Position numbers and translations under genes: made by a program
In this document: in pieces, positions 9,681 through 20,379 of the stretch
Layout: each line of letters starts with the position of its first letter
Position numbering within the stretch: the stretch's first letter is position 1
Assembly: GCA_021295675.1 (NCBI GenBank)
Contig: JAGWBY010000002.1
Coordinates: 42,087 to 106,086 of the forward strand
Direction of reading: 5' to 3'
Source: Candidatus Latescibacterota bacterium
Lineage (GTDB): Bacteria > Latescibacterota > UBA2968 > UBA8231
DNA: 64,000 nucleotides
Notes under the pieces: generated by a model
Seen by the model: only the letters and a program-made list of their open reading frames with translations
The model's database searches: none
What the model was told of the DNA's origin: nothing

Positions 9681-11855
9681 CTAGTGGCTATGCGCTCCCT
9701 GTCCCTCGTTGGCTAGCGAGAGGGGATCGACGGCCAAACGCTCCAAGGCCGTGGCGTCTTCGCGGACCCGATACACTTCATCAACCGGCACGTTGGTAAA
9801 GGTTTGCACTGTGCCCGACGGCCAGTGCAAAGTCAGCGCGTCGAGTACCTCCGCTTTCCCCAGCCCTATTTCCTGTTGTAAGGTAGATGCCCCAAAACTC
9901 GCGCCCGTACCGACGAGGATGTGGATCGTCCGCGTCTCCGTGCGGGCTTGAATCCGCGTCCCGATCCCGGCTCGATTCGATTTAGTCCCCTCCAGCTTGA
10001 GGGTGATCCAGTGGTTGCCGTGTCCGGGGTTTTCAAAGAGCACATTGGTGTACACGTCTCCCGAATAGGCCCCGCCGACTACTGCGTAGATGTCCTGATC
10101 GCCGTCGTTGTCGATATCGCCGAAGGCTACGCCGTGCCCTTTTTGCAGGTGGCCGAAGCCGCCGGAAGTGGTTACGTCCTCGAAGCGCTGTCCAGCGGCG
10201 TTGCGGAACATGCGGTTGGGCATTAGCGAACGGTAGTCGGGGTCGCCCGTGCCAGCGTAGAAATCGAGCCAGCCGTCGTTGTCGAGGTCGCCGAAGTTGC
10301 AGCCCATTGTATAGAGGACCTTGTCGCTGTGGGTCTGTCGGGCCATGTCGGCGAAGGTGCCGTCGCCTTGGTTGCGGTAGAGGCGAGGTGGCTCGCCCTT
10401 GTGCGGCAGACCCATGTAGTCGGCGGCGACGTCGCCGGCGTCGGCCTTATAGCCGGAGACGAATAGGTCCAGCCAGCCGTCGTTGTCGTAGTCCCAAAAC
10501 CACACTGGGAAGCTGAATGTCGGCTGGCCCACGCCAGCGCGGGCGGTTATGTCGGAAAAACGCCAGCGACCGTCGGCGTCTGGACCATCGTTGTGGAAGA
10601 GGAGATTGGGCTGCCCGAGGCGGGAGATGTAAAGGTCGGGTCGGCGATCGTTGTCAATGTCGCCCCAAGCCACCCCTTTGACGAAGCCCTCGACGTCCAA
10701 GCCGACTTCCGCTGCGACGTCGGCGAAGGTGCCGTCGCCTTGGTTGCGGAATAACTCGCAGGGATGCTGCTCTTGGGCGGAGGATTCGTTGCCCACGAAT
10801 AGGTCGAGCCAACCGTCGTTGTCGAAGTCGGCCCAAGCCGCGGTCTGCGTTGGGTGCAACGTGAGCAGCCCAGCTGCCTCGGTTACGTCGGCGAAGGTGC
10901 CGTCGCCTTGGTTGCGCAATAGCGAGTTGGGATGGCGGCCGTCGGCTCCAAACCAGCCGCCGCGCAGGACTAGCACATCGGCGAAGCCGTCATTGTCAAA
11001 GTCCGTCTGCACGGCGTTGAGGCCGCCGACTAGTCCGGTCAAACCGGCGGCAGCCGTGCGCTCGGTGAAGGTGCCGTCGCCTTGGTTGCGAAAGTAGCGC
11101 AGGGGATCATCGAGGCCCCAAGAAGTAGCGACGATGTCGAGGAAGCCGTCGTTGTCAAAGTCTTCCATAATGCCCCCCCCAGCCAAGCCGAGGACATTCA
11201 ACCCTAGGGCAGGAGCCCGGTCGGGAAAGCGACCGATATCGGCGTCCGCGGCGAAGACCTCTGGGGGAATGAGGTGGGCGGCGGGCACTTGGTGCGGATA
11301 TTCGCCTACGGTCATATAGGCGATGTTGAGCAACCAGCGTGAGGTCAGGTCGTAGGGCGTCTTTTCTAAAATTGCCCGATAGTAGGCGATGGCCGCTCTC
11401 GATCCAGCTTGCGCTTTGTGAACTCCCTCGGCCGCGATGGGTAGCAGGCAGGAGGCGAGGTTGTGGTCGTCGATGCAGTTTTGCTGCTCGCCGAACCGCA
11501 AATAGGCGAGGGCTATCATCTCTTCAAGGCTCGGTCGAGTGCGGAAGCGGTGGTCAGCAGCTTGTTTGCGCACCTGCTCGAACAGGGTGGCTGCCTCGGC
11601 GGATGCGCCGGCGCGCAACAACTCTTTGGCCAATTCGACCTGTCGGCTGAGCTGTTGCACGGGGTCGTCTGGTGCGGGCTGACGGCGCAGCCAGTCAACG
11701 CGGTGCTGGCTCAAATAGATGTTGTCCTCGGCGTTGGCCTGAGCAGCGAGGGCGTCGAGTTGCTCGGCCATGCGCTGGGTGCCGGGAGCTTGGTAGGGAT
11801 CGGCAGCGCAACTCGCTAGCGCGAAGGCCAAGAGGAAAATGGCGCAGAGATTCAT
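9681..11855 (-). CDS. CRTAC1-like lipoprotein with FG-GAP/VCBS repeats and ASPIC/UnbV domain
   Basis: 724 residues. The N-terminus (LLAFALASC) is a lipoprotein signal with lipobox cysteine, so it should be membrane anchored after export. Residues ~20-200 are helical and TPR-like. Residues ~200-590 contain seven D-x-D-N-D repeats (DFDNDGFLD, DFDNDGFAD, DFDNDGWLD, DIDNDRRPD, DYDNDGWLD, DLDNDGWLD, DIDNDGDQD), the calcium-binding blades of an FG-GAP/VCBS beta-propeller. Residues ~600-690 match the ASPIC/UnbV module (GIGTRIQA, LHWPSGTVQ). It lies 31 bases downstream of the PQQ-type gene and is probably the last gene of that operon; it converges with the TPR membrane protein gene 12 bases away. Family members are extracellular, with poorly defined functions. 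Confidence 0.85.
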   Translation of the reverse strand: MNLCAIFLLAFALASCAADPYQAPGTQRMAEQLDALAAQANAEDNIYLSQHRVDWLRRQPAPDDPVQQLSRQVELAKELLRAGASAEAATLFEQVRKQAADHRFRTRPSLEEMIALAYLRFGEQQNCIDDHNLASCLLPIAAEGVHKAQAGSRAAIAYYRAILEKTPYDLTSRWLLNIAYMTVGEYPHQVPAAHLIPPEVFAADADIGRFPDRAPALGLNVLGLAGGGIMEDFDNDGFLDIVATSWGLDDPLRYFRNQGDGTFTERTAAAGLTGLVGGLNAVQTDFDNDGFADVLVLRGGWFGADGRHPNSLLRNQGDGTFADVTEAAGLLTLHPTQTAAWADFDNDGWLDLFVGNESSAQEQHPCELFRNQGDGTFADVAAEVGLDVEGFVKGVAWGDIDNDRRPDLYISRLGQPNLLFHNDGPDADGRWRFSDITARAGVGQPTFSFPVWFWDYDNDGWLDLFVSGYKADAGDVAADYMGLPHKGEPPRLYRNQGDGTFADMARQTHSDKVLYTMGCNFGDLDNDGWLDFYAGTGDPDYRSLMPNRMFRNAAGQRFEDVTTSGGFGHLQKGHGVAFGDIDNDGDQDIYAVVGGAYSGDVYTNVLFENPGHGNHWITLKLEGTKSNRAGIGTRIQARTETRTIHILVGTGASFGASTLQQEIGLGKAEVLDALTLHWPSGTVQTFTNVPVDEVYRVREDATALERLAVDPLSLANEGQGAHSH

Positions 11856-11885
11856 AAGGGTCTAGGTCGGAAGATTAGACGACTT

Positions 11886-14792
11886 TTATTTGAGTAAGGT
11901 CAATTGTTTGGTGGCTAAATAGTCCCCGGCCTGTAACCTATAGAAGTAGGCCCCGCTGGCGACAGGACGGTCGGCGTCGTCTCGTCCATCCCACTGCGCG
12001 CGGTAGCGTCCAGCAGCGAGATGCTGTGCGACCAAGGTGCGGACCTTTTGGCCTATCGCGTCGTAGATATCCAATTCGACGGTGGCCGGGGCCGCTAGCT
12101 GGAATTCGATGATCGTGGCCGCATTGAAGGGGTTGGGGTAGTTCTGGTCGAGGGCAAAGGCGGTCGGTGTGGTTTCTTCGACCGCGGCTACCGCCGTCGA
12201 GCTACCCATGCTGGCGATCCATGTAGCTATGAGGTCGGCTCCGCGCTCGTCGATGATTGACGAAGCCAGCGGCGGCATGCGAAAGGTGCCCTGCGTCAGT
12301 ATCCGCAGGTAGAGCGTAGAAAGCTGCGGTTTTCCGGGGGAGAAGATTAGAGCTTCAGGCTCGCCTATATCGCCGAGGGTGGGGAAAGCCCCGACCGTAT
12401 TGGTTTCGGTCAAGGGCGTGTCGTAGCGCAGGTCGATGATGGTGCGGCCGACGCTCTCGGGCCGGTGGCACGGTGCGCAGTTGACTTCGAGGTACGAGCG
12501 GGCGCGTTGGTCGAGCGGGACGCTGGGGTCGAAGGGGTTGGGCAGGTGGGGCAAGGAAGACAGGTCGGCCGGCAACTTCTCGGTGAAGAGGCCCTGTTGG
12601 GCGAGGGTGTGCAACTGGTTTTGCTCCGCGCCTGTGTGGAGCTGGGCCGTGTGTACGCCGAGGACATAGCCCGCGCCTTTGGTGTGGCAGACCTCGCAGT
12701 CTTGGCGCGCGGGAAAGTAGTACTCCTGCAAGAGAAAGCCCACTGGATCTTGAGGGGCGTCAATTACGTATGTAACCGTCGTGCTGTCGGCGAGCAAGGT
12801 GGCGTCGGTGCCAGCCTCGTTCCACAGGTAGCTATAACCGTCCCAGCCCGGAGCATCCACGCGCTTGATGAGGAAGCGCGTTTCGATGATGCGTCGGCTG
12901 GCTGGATCGCCGCGCACCAAGTCGAGGTAAAAGTTCTTGATCAGGAGAGTCGCGTCGGGAAAGTCCCAAGGCCCACTGCTGGCAAAGGCAATGCGCTTGC
13001 CGGACGGAAGGCGAATGAACCGCGTCTTGGTGGCTCCGTCCGACCAAAACGGCGCATTGACTTCGTACGGCACCACACCGTCCGCGGGCGTTTGCGTGCT
13101 TAGGTCGCTGAAAACTTGCGCGTCGGCTAAGTTCGCGGGCGGGAATTTCTCAGCGGGCGGCAGGACGATTTCCCACAGCCCGCGCTTGCCGCTCCATTCG
13201 ATCACATAGAGGCGATTGCCGATAATTTCCGCGTCAATGGGGTTGGAAAATCCGCCGACGATGCGGGTGACGCGCGCCTCGTAGTTATCGCCGACTTTGG
13301 CCAAGTCGAGATGCAGCAGGTCTTGACTTGGGTCGTTGAACGGGCCGTTGATGCTGTCGCCGTTTGGGTCGCCCCGGGTCCAACTGAGCGTGAAGCCGTC
13401 GCCTTGGAACGGCTCGGCGAGGGCATGGTCCACATCGAACACCAATCCGAGCGGCGAGCGATGTGCGGTGAAGGTGCCGAAGCGCACGCCTTCTTCGCTG
13501 GCGTCCTTGATGCGACCGTCGGCTGGATCGCGGTAGGCGTCGGCGTCTGGACCGAGATTGATCACTGGGTCGGTGAAATCGCGCGGCGGTGGTGGATACG
13601 TGGGATCGTTGTGGTAGTAGCCTTCGCGCACGGCCGTGGAGCGGGGAGAGAGGAGGAGAAATTGCTGCGGGGTGTCGTCGAGTCCCATGCGCCAGGGAAA
13701 ACCGTAGTGATGCCCTTGACGCAGCCAATTGAGTTCCTCGGGCATATCGCGGCCCGGTCCGTTTTCCGTGGTGAAGAGGTCGCCGTTGGGCGCGAAGGCG
13801 AAGTCGTAGGCATTGCGCAAGCCCTCGGCAAAGAGGAGTCCTTGGTCGAGGAGGGCATAGCGGCTGTTGGGCAGCACGAGGTCGCGAGCATTGGTCGGGA
13901 CGCGCAAAATTATGGCCGTGAGCGCGGTTTCGCGCAGTCCGGGGAAGTGCCCATCGCCGTCTTGGATCTCGCCGTGATCGGTGCGCGAGCCGCTGTTGAT
14001 AAAGAGTGTGCGATTGTCGGGACTGACGATTAGTGCATTGACTTCGTGGTTGTAGATGCAGTCGCACCGTTCATAGGGTTCGGTTTCCGCAAGGGTAAAC
14101 CAGATGCGCTCGCCACTGCTTGGATCGACTTCGCCCTTGGTGATGGTGGCGATGTTGTAGATGGATAGGTCGATGCGTTTGAGGACGTAAAAGGTGCCGT
14201 CGGCGTCGATAAACAGGGCGCTTGGGCGGATGAAACCGTGGTCGGCAGTCGTGTACGCCGTGCCTTCAGGCAAGAGGGTGATATCGCCGTTGGTCTTGAG
14301 GACGTAGCGGTTGGCGGTCGTGGGGTCGCGGCCAAAGATGGAGGCGGCGAGGATGTCATCGATGGGAACGTCGGCGGGTAGGTTGTCCGGGTCGAGCTGT
14401 TCCCACTGCCGCTCGCCAGTGTCGGCGTCGAGCAAAATACCTCGGGCGAGGGCGAATTGGCCGCTGTTGCGGGGGCCGTGGCGATTGGACGCCAAGTAAA
14501 ACGAGCCGTCCGGTCCGATGGCAAAGCCCGTGAAGCCGCTGCGGATGCCGTGGTCGCTGTGGGAGTATGTTGGGACGCGCCTAGCTGCTGTTAGGTCTAT
14601 GCGTTCAATCGCGCCGTCCTGCCGCAAGATATAGAGCGCGTCATCGCGCGGATCTTTGGCGATGCGGATGGTACCTTGGGAGATGCCGAGGATGCGGCGG
14701 ATTTCAATGTCGTCGTGGGTGGCTTGCGGGTCGGCGTACGCGGTGGAGCAAAGGGCAGCGAGCGCGGCGAGCGAGAAGCAACGGACCAGCAT
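11886..14792 (-). CDS. PQQ-dependent sugar dehydrogenase-like protein fused to a diheme module, with type-A sorting tail
   Basis: 968 residues with a signal peptide (ending AYA). Residues ~30-545 resemble the soluble glucose/sorbosone dehydrogenase propeller (GFAIGPDGSFYLASN, FAPNGDLFTTENGPGRDMPEELNWL, HHYGFPWRMG). Residues ~555-860 resemble the HNE_0200-type module and carry two c-type heme motifs, CEVCH at about 699 and CAPCH at about 772. The last ~80 residues are a secretion tail (QNYPNPFN, LDIYDAIGQKVRTLV, ASGAYFYRL, ending LLK) like the Bacteroidota type-IX type-A domain. It would oxidise an extracellular sugar or alcohol and pass electrons to its own hemes. The upstream gene is a paralogue lacking the heme module. 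Substrate unknown. Confidence 0.85.
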   Translation of the reverse strand: MLVRCFSLAALAALCSTAYADPQATHDDIEIRRILGISQGTIRIAKDPRDDALYILRQDGAIERIDLTAARRVPTYSHSDHGIRSGFTGFAIGPDGSFYLASNRHGPRNSGQFALARGILLDADTGERQWEQLDPDNLPADVPIDDILAASIFGRDPTTANRYVLKTNGDITLLPEGTAYTTADHGFIRPSALFIDADGTFYVLKRIDLSIYNIATITKGEVDPSSGERIWFTLAETEPYERCDCIYNHEVNALIVSPDNRTLFINSGSRTDHGEIQDGDGHFPGLRETALTAIILRVPTNARDLVLPNSRYALLDQGLLFAEGLRNAYDFAFAPNGDLFTTENGPGRDMPEELNWLRQGHHYGFPWRMGLDDTPQQFLLLSPRSTAVREGYYHNDPTYPPPPRDFTDPVINLGPDADAYRDPADGRIKDASEEGVRFGTFTAHRSPLGLVFDVDHALAEPFQGDGFTLSWTRGDPNGDSINGPFNDPSQDLLHLDLAKVGDNYEARVTRIVGGFSNPIDAEIIGNRLYVIEWSGKRGLWEIVLPPAEKFPPANLADAQVFSDLSTQTPADGVVPYEVNAPFWSDGATKTRFIRLPSGKRIAFASSGPWDFPDATLLIKNFYLDLVRGDPASRRIIETRFLIKRVDAPGWDGYSYLWNEAGTDATLLADSTTVTYVIDAPQDPVGFLLQEYYFPARQDCEVCHTKGAGYVLGVHTAQLHTGAEQNQLHTLAQQGLFTEKLPADLSSLPHLPNPFDPSVPLDQRARSYLEVNCAPCHRPESVGRTIIDLRYDTPLTETNTVGAFPTLGDIGEPEALIFSPGKPQLSTLYLRILTQGTFRMPPLASSIIDERGADLIATWIASMGSSTAVAAVEETTPTAFALDQNYPNPFNAATIIEFQLAAPATVELDIYDAIGQKVRTLVAQHLAAGRYRAQWDGRDDADRPVASGAYFYRLQAGDYLATKQLTLLK

Positions 14793-14810
14793 GAAGTTCC
14801 TTAGTGCAAC

Positions 14811-16799
14811 TCACTTGAGTAGCAGGAGTTGCCGGGTGGCGACAAAGTCGCTGGCCGATAGTTGGTATAAATACGCGCCGCTAGCTACTGGCTCACCGCG
14901 CTCGTTGTGGCCGTCCCATTGCAGGCGGTGATGCCCTGCGGGCAGGGATCCGCTGATGAGGGTGCGCACCCGCTGTCCGCTGATGCTGTAAATGGCCAGT
15001 TCGACTTGGGACGCAAGGCCGAGTTGAAAGGTAATGGTGGTGCTTGCATTAAAGGGATTGGGGAAATTTTGCGCCAGCGCGAACTCGGCGGGTACAACGT
15101 CTATGGCCTCGGCGACAGCGGTTTCGGCTGTAGCTTGCGGCAGGACGATTTCCCACAGCCCACGTCCGCCGCCCCACTCGATAACGTAAATGCGATTGTC
15201 GATGATTTCCGCGTCAATGGGGTTGGAAAATCCGCCGACGATGCGAGTGACTCGCGCCTCGTAGTTGTCGCCGACTTTCGCTAAGTCGAGGTGCAGTAGG
15301 TCTTCACTGGGATCGTTGAACGGGCCAGCGACGTCGTCGCCGTCGGGATCGCCCTCGGTCCAGCTAAGCACAAAGCCGTCGCCTTGGAATGGCTCGGCGA
15401 GAGTATTATCTGCGTCGAAGACCAGCCCCAAGGGGGAGCGATGCGCGGTGAAAGTACCGAAGCGCACGCCCTCTTCGCTGGCATCCTTGATTCGGCCGTC
15501 GGCTGGATCGCGGTAAGCGTCGGCGTCTGGTCCGAGATTGATCACCGGCTCGGTGAAGTCACGCGGTGGCGGTGGGTACGTGGGATCGTTGTGGTAATAG
15601 CCTTCGCGCACGGCCGTGAATCGGGCGGGAAGGAGGAAGTCGCTGGCTGGTTCGTAGTCGGGAAATTGCTGCGGGGTGTCTTCGAGACCCATGCGCCAGG
15701 GAAAGCCATAGTGATGGCCTTCGCGCAGCCAATTGAGCTCCTCGGCCATGTCGCGGTCGGGTCCGTTTTCCGTAGCGAATAGGTCGCCGTTGGGGGCGAA
15801 GGCGAGATCGTAGGCATTGCGCAGACCCTCGGCAAAGAGGAAGCCCTCGGCGCGGAGCGCATCGCGGTCATTGGGTAGCACGAGGTCGCGGGCGTCGGTT
15901 GGGACGCGCAAGACGATAGCTGTGAGCGCGGTTTCGCGCAGGTCGGGGAACTGCCTATTGCCGTCTTGCACCTCTCCGTGATCGGTGCGCGAGCCGCTGT
16001 TGATAAAGAGCGAGCGATTGTCGGGGCTGACGACTAGCCCGTTGACTTCGTGGTTGAAGATGCAGTCGCATCGCTCGTAGGGTGTGGTTTCTGCGAGTGT
16101 AAACCAGGTGCGCTCGCCGCTGCTTGGATCGACTTCGCCCTTGGTGATGGTAGCGATGTTGTAGCTGGATAGGTCGATGCGCTTGAGGACGTAAAAGGTG
16201 CCGGCGTCGTCGATAAACAGGGCGCTCGCGCGACTGAAGCCGTGATCGACAACTGTGTACACCGTGCCCGAAGGTACGAGGGTGATGTCGCCGTTGGGCT
16301 TGAGCGCGTAGCGGGTGTTGGTCGTGGGATCGCGGCCGAGGCTGGTGGCGGCGAGGATGTCGTCGATGGGAACGTCGGCGGGTAGGTTGTCTGGGTCGAG
16401 TTGGTCCCATTGCCGCTCGCCGGTGTCGGCGTCGAGCAAAATGCCACGGGCGAGGGCAAATTGGCCACTGTCGCGAGGGCCGCGGCGGTTCGACGCGAGG
16501 TAAAATGAGCCGTCCGGCCCGATGGCAAAGCCCGTAAAGCCGCTGCGGATGCCGTGATCGTCTCTGGAGTATGCGGGCGTGTGCTCGGCTGCCGCTAGAT
16601 CAGCGAGATCAATCGCGCCGTTTTGCCGCAAGGTGTAGAGTTCGCTGTTGCGTGGATCCTTGGCGATGCGGAGAGTGCCTCCGGGGACGTTGAGGATGCG
16701 GCTAATTTCGATGTCGTCGCGGGTGGCTTGCGGGTCGGCATAGGCGGTGGAGCAAAGGGCTACGAGTATCACAGAAAGCGAGAAGTAACGGGCGAGCAT
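14811..16799 (-). CDS. PQQ-dependent sugar dehydrogenase-like secreted protein with type-A sorting tail
   Basis: 662 residues with a signal peptide (ending AYA). The propeller region is very similar to the following gene (GFAIGPDGSFYLASN, GPDRDMAEELNWL, HHYGFPWRMG, EGDPDGDDVAGPFNDP). Immediately after RGLWEIVLPQ the protein passes through a short linker into the type-A-like tail (QNFPNPFNASTTITF, ASGAYLYQL, ending LLLK), so the ~300-residue heme module of its neighbour is missing. It is first of three genes in one direction, with 18 bases to the next. ATG start with AAAGG about 9 bases upstream. A partner cytochrome would be needed unless it shares the neighbour's hemes; that is inference. 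Confidence 0.85.
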   Translation of the reverse strand: MLARYFSLSVILVALCSTAYADPQATRDDIEISRILNVPGGTLRIAKDPRNSELYTLRQNGAIDLADLAAAEHTPAYSRDDHGIRSGFTGFAIGPDGSFYLASNRRGPRDSGQFALARGILLDADTGERQWDQLDPDNLPADVPIDDILAATSLGRDPTTNTRYALKPNGDITLVPSGTVYTVVDHGFSRASALFIDDAGTFYVLKRIDLSSYNIATITKGEVDPSSGERTWFTLAETTPYERCDCIFNHEVNGLVVSPDNRSLFINSGSRTDHGEVQDGNRQFPDLRETALTAIVLRVPTDARDLVLPNDRDALRAEGFLFAEGLRNAYDLAFAPNGDLFATENGPDRDMAEELNWLREGHHYGFPWRMGLEDTPQQFPDYEPASDFLLPARFTAVREGYYHNDPTYPPPPRDFTEPVINLGPDADAYRDPADGRIKDASEEGVRFGTFTAHRSPLGLVFDADNTLAEPFQGDGFVLSWTEGDPDGDDVAGPFNDPSEDLLHLDLAKVGDNYEARVTRIVGGFSNPIDAEIIDNRIYVIEWGGGRGLWEIVLPQATAETAVAEAIDVVPAEFALAQNFPNPFNASTTITFQLGLASQVELAIYSISGQRVRTLISGSLPAGHHRLQWDGHNERGEPVASGAYLYQLSASDFVATRQLLLLK

Positions 16800-16818
16800 A
16801 GGGGCCTTTCAGAGGAAG

Positions 16819-16853
16819 AGTGGGGTAAGGGTCAACACAGTGGGGTCAGGGCC
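16819..16853. repeat. Two imperfect 15-bp direct repeats
   Basis: AGTGGGGTAAGGGTC (16819-16833) and AGTGGGGTCAGGGCC (16839-16853) differ at two positions and have a 20-base period. They lie between the PQQ-type gene start and the toxin gene, and the second copy overlaps the toxin stop codon. They could be a regulator site for the PQQ operon or a scar from insertion of the toxin-antitoxin pair. Nothing in the sequence decides between these. Confidence 0.4.
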
Positions 16854-17223
16854 GAAAGATTTTTAGATTGAGTTCGTTGATTTCGCGGTAGTGTTTTTTA
16901 TTGGCTGTACAAAGTGTTAAATGATGTTCAATAGCGGTTGCGGCAATCAAGGCGTCGGCCAGATACAGTGCTGTCTTAAGGGCGTATTCTTCCATATATA
17001 CAGACGCTCGGTGGCCGATGTTTTCAGTGAGAGGTACAGTCTGAAAGGCGTGATCCGTGAGAAAATTCTTGATCTTTTTTAATTCCTGCCGATTTCTCGC
17101 ACCCTGGATAAATTCCATGTACGTAACAATTGATATATGACGATCAGCGATGCTGTCAACGAGGTTTGCAGCCTCTTCATGGCCTCTGAAAACCCATATC
17201 ACAACATCGGTATCAAAGATCAT
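16846..17223 (-). CDS. vapC: VapC-type PIN-domain toxin (ribonuclease)
   Basis: 125 residues, typical length for VapC. The acidic PIN residues are in place: FDTD at the N-terminus, YMEFIQGA near residue 36, LADALIAATA near residue 90 and CTANKKHY near residue 105 (the usual T-x-N-x-x-H signature). Family members cleave RNA, often initiator tRNA or rRNA, and are neutralised by a co-encoded antitoxin. The start codon overlaps the last 11 bases of the antitoxin gene, which implies translational coupling. The pair sits between the PQQ operon and miaB. Confidence 0.9.
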   Translation of the reverse strand: MIFDTDVVIWVFRGHEEAANLVDSIADRHISIVTYMEFIQGARNRQELKKIKNFLTDHAFQTVPLTENIGHRASVYMEEYALKTALYLADALIAATAIEHHLTLCTANKKHYREINELNLKIFRP

Positions 17224-17458
17224 TCAAGCGGCCTTTGCGCAAACTGCGGACGTAAGCATCGACATCGGTCATATCTTTTCTGTCTCGCCACAGACCAAAA
17301 GCCTCATGGTCTTTTACCGATTGGTTTGTTCGCTGTCGGCTGGGAGACAGGATGGCTTTTTCCTTGCCGCGGTAAAAAATGGTGACCGATTCGTTGCGGT
17401 CGAGCGCGAGCAAAACATCTTTCATACGTCGTCTTAAGTCGAGAATAGATGCTTTCAC
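17213..17458 (-). CDS. Phd/YefM-like antitoxin of the VapC toxin
   Basis: 81 residues from a GTG start preceded by a perfect TAAGGAGG ribosome site (17462-17470). The N-terminus (MKASILDLRRRMKDVLLALDR, then ESVTIFYRGKEKAIL) has the Phd-fold pattern of a short helix followed by a strand pair that binds operator DNA. The C-terminal half is charged and would wrap the toxin. Gene order (antitoxin then toxin, 11-base overlap) is standard, and autoregulation by the complex is expected for the family. The family assignment of this small protein is less certain than the toxin call. Confidence 0.75.
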   Translation of the reverse strand: MKASILDLRRRMKDVLLALDRNESVTIFYRGKEKAILSPSRQRTNQSVKDHEAFGLWRDRKDMTDVDAYVRSLRKGRLNDL

Positions 17459-17481
17459 AATGCCTCCTTAAAGTGTACACA

Positions 17482-17510
17482 TAACGTGTGCAATTAAAAA
17501 TAAATGTCAA
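17482..17510 (-). promoter_or_regulatory. Candidate antitoxin-toxin promoter with partial dyad
   Basis: On the minus strand a perfect TTGACA (17505-17510) lies upstream of the antitoxin in AT-rich sequence. The -10 hexamer is poor at the usual spacing. The expected -10 region overlaps GTGTACAC-ATAAC-GTGTGCA (17473-17491), a partly symmetrical element that could be the autoregulatory operator. Confidence 0.4.
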
Positions 17511-17605
17511 GCGATGAATTGGGTTCAAGCCCTGGATAGCGATCTTACAACCCGATAGTCGAGTATCTGTAACTTTTTGCCTAACAGGTTATTAGCACAT
17601 TTATA

Positions 17606-18984
<1,379 letters not shown>

Positions 18985-18988
<4 letters not shown>

Positions 18989-20310
18989 CCGCGCGCTCCA
19001 AAAGTTAGCTCTTCGCGGGCTTGCTCGATCTGCACGTCCACGAACTCATTGGGTATGGCCGGGCCGGTGAAGAGGACCTTGACGTAGTTGTCGCTCAAGC
19101 CGACTTGCAAGCCGGTGGCTGAGTCTGAACGCCCCTCGGCGAGGACTTGGAGCGTGCGGCCGACAAAGCGCTGGTGGAAGGCGAGTCGCTTGGCTGCGCC
19201 GAGGGCGATAAGCGCTTGGCTGCGTTCCTTTTTGACCGCGGCGTCTTGGTGTTCGGGCAGCCGCTCAGCCGGGGTGCCTGCGCGCTGAGAGTACGAAAAG
19301 ACGTGGAGATAGGTCAGCGGCAGGTCGGCCAACAAGGCGCGAGTCTGGGCAAAATGCGCGTCGGTTTCCCCGGGGAAGCCGACCATGACGTCGGCACCAA
19401 TGGCGCAATCGGGGATGCGACTGGCGATTTGCTCGATCCGCTCGGCGTAATAGGCGCGGGTGTAGCGCCGCCCCATGCGCTTGAGAATGTGGTCGTCGCC
19501 GCTTTGCAAAGGCACGTGGAAGTGGCGGCAGATCGCTGAGGAAGCTGCGGCTTGGTCAATCAGCTCGTCGGTGACGTAACCCGGCTCAATGGAGTTGAGG
19601 CGAATGCGCTCTAGGCCGTCGATTTGCTCGAGTGCTGCGAGCAGCTCGACGAGGGCTTCAGGCTGGCCTTGGTCGAACCCGTAGCGGCCCGTGTGGACAC
19701 CGGTCAGGGCAAGCTCGCGGTAGCCGGTTGCGACCATGCGTTGGGCTTGGGCGACGACTTCGGCGGCTGGGCGGCTCGCGCTGTGCCCGCGCACCGTCGG
19801 GATGATGCAATAGGTGCAGTGTTCGTCGCAGCCGTCTTGGATTTGCAGGCTGCCGCGCGTGCGGCCTTGGGGCACGGCACCGTCAATGGTGAGAAATTGC
19901 TCAGTGCGCGGTCTCGTTGTCGAGGGCGCAGAGGTCTCGGCACCCGCTAGATGCGCTTCGAGCAACTCGACGAGTTGGTTCTTCTGGCCGTTGCCCACGA
20001 CTAAGTTGGCACCGGCTGCTGCGAGGTCTGCTGGTCGCCGCTGGGCATAGCAGCCGGTGGCGACGATCTCCGCGCTTGGATTGCGCCGCCGGGCGCGGCG
20101 CACGGCCTTGCGCGAGTCCGCATCGCCCGCGCCGGTGACCGTGCAGGTATTGACCACGTACACGTCGGCCTCAGCGCCGAAGGGCACGACTGAATAGCCG
20201 CGCTCGGTCAGACGGTGGGCGAGGGCTTCTACTTCGTAGGCATTGAGCTTGCAACCCACGTTTTGCAGGGCCACGCGCGCATTTGCATTTGCGGATGTTG
20301 GAGTGCCCAT
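18985..20310 (-). CDS. mtaB: tRNA threonylcarbamoyladenosine (t6A37) methylthiotransferase
   Basis: 441 residues. The N-terminal UPF0004 domain has NVGCKLNAYEVE, VVNTCTVTGAGD and ATGCYAQ; the radical SAM motif is CDEHCTYCIIPTVRG. The NVGCKLN and TVTGAGDADSRK signatures separate MtaB from MiaB and RimO. It methylthiolates t6A37 in ANN-decoding tRNAs. It overlaps miaB by four bases. The ATG at 20310 has only a weak Shine-Dalgarno, and the helicase gene ends 70 bases upstream on the same strand. Confidence 0.95.
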
Positions 20311-20379
20311 AAGTCCGTCAAGGAAAACGAGATAGACTATAAAATTTAAAGGTTGACCCTCTCTGGGGCAATGGGCGGT

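Noticed and set aside
9709..11857. Plus-strand ORFs across the CRTAC1-like gene
   Set aside because: These are complements of the repeated D-x-D-N-D codons; they lack motifs and starts, and the minus-strand frame is clearly coding.
12465..14067. Long opposite-strand ORFs in the PQQ-type genes (e.g. 240 residues at 13311-14033)
   Set aside because: Composition mirrors the coding strand, there is no recognisable domain, and the same pattern appears antisense to the paralogue.
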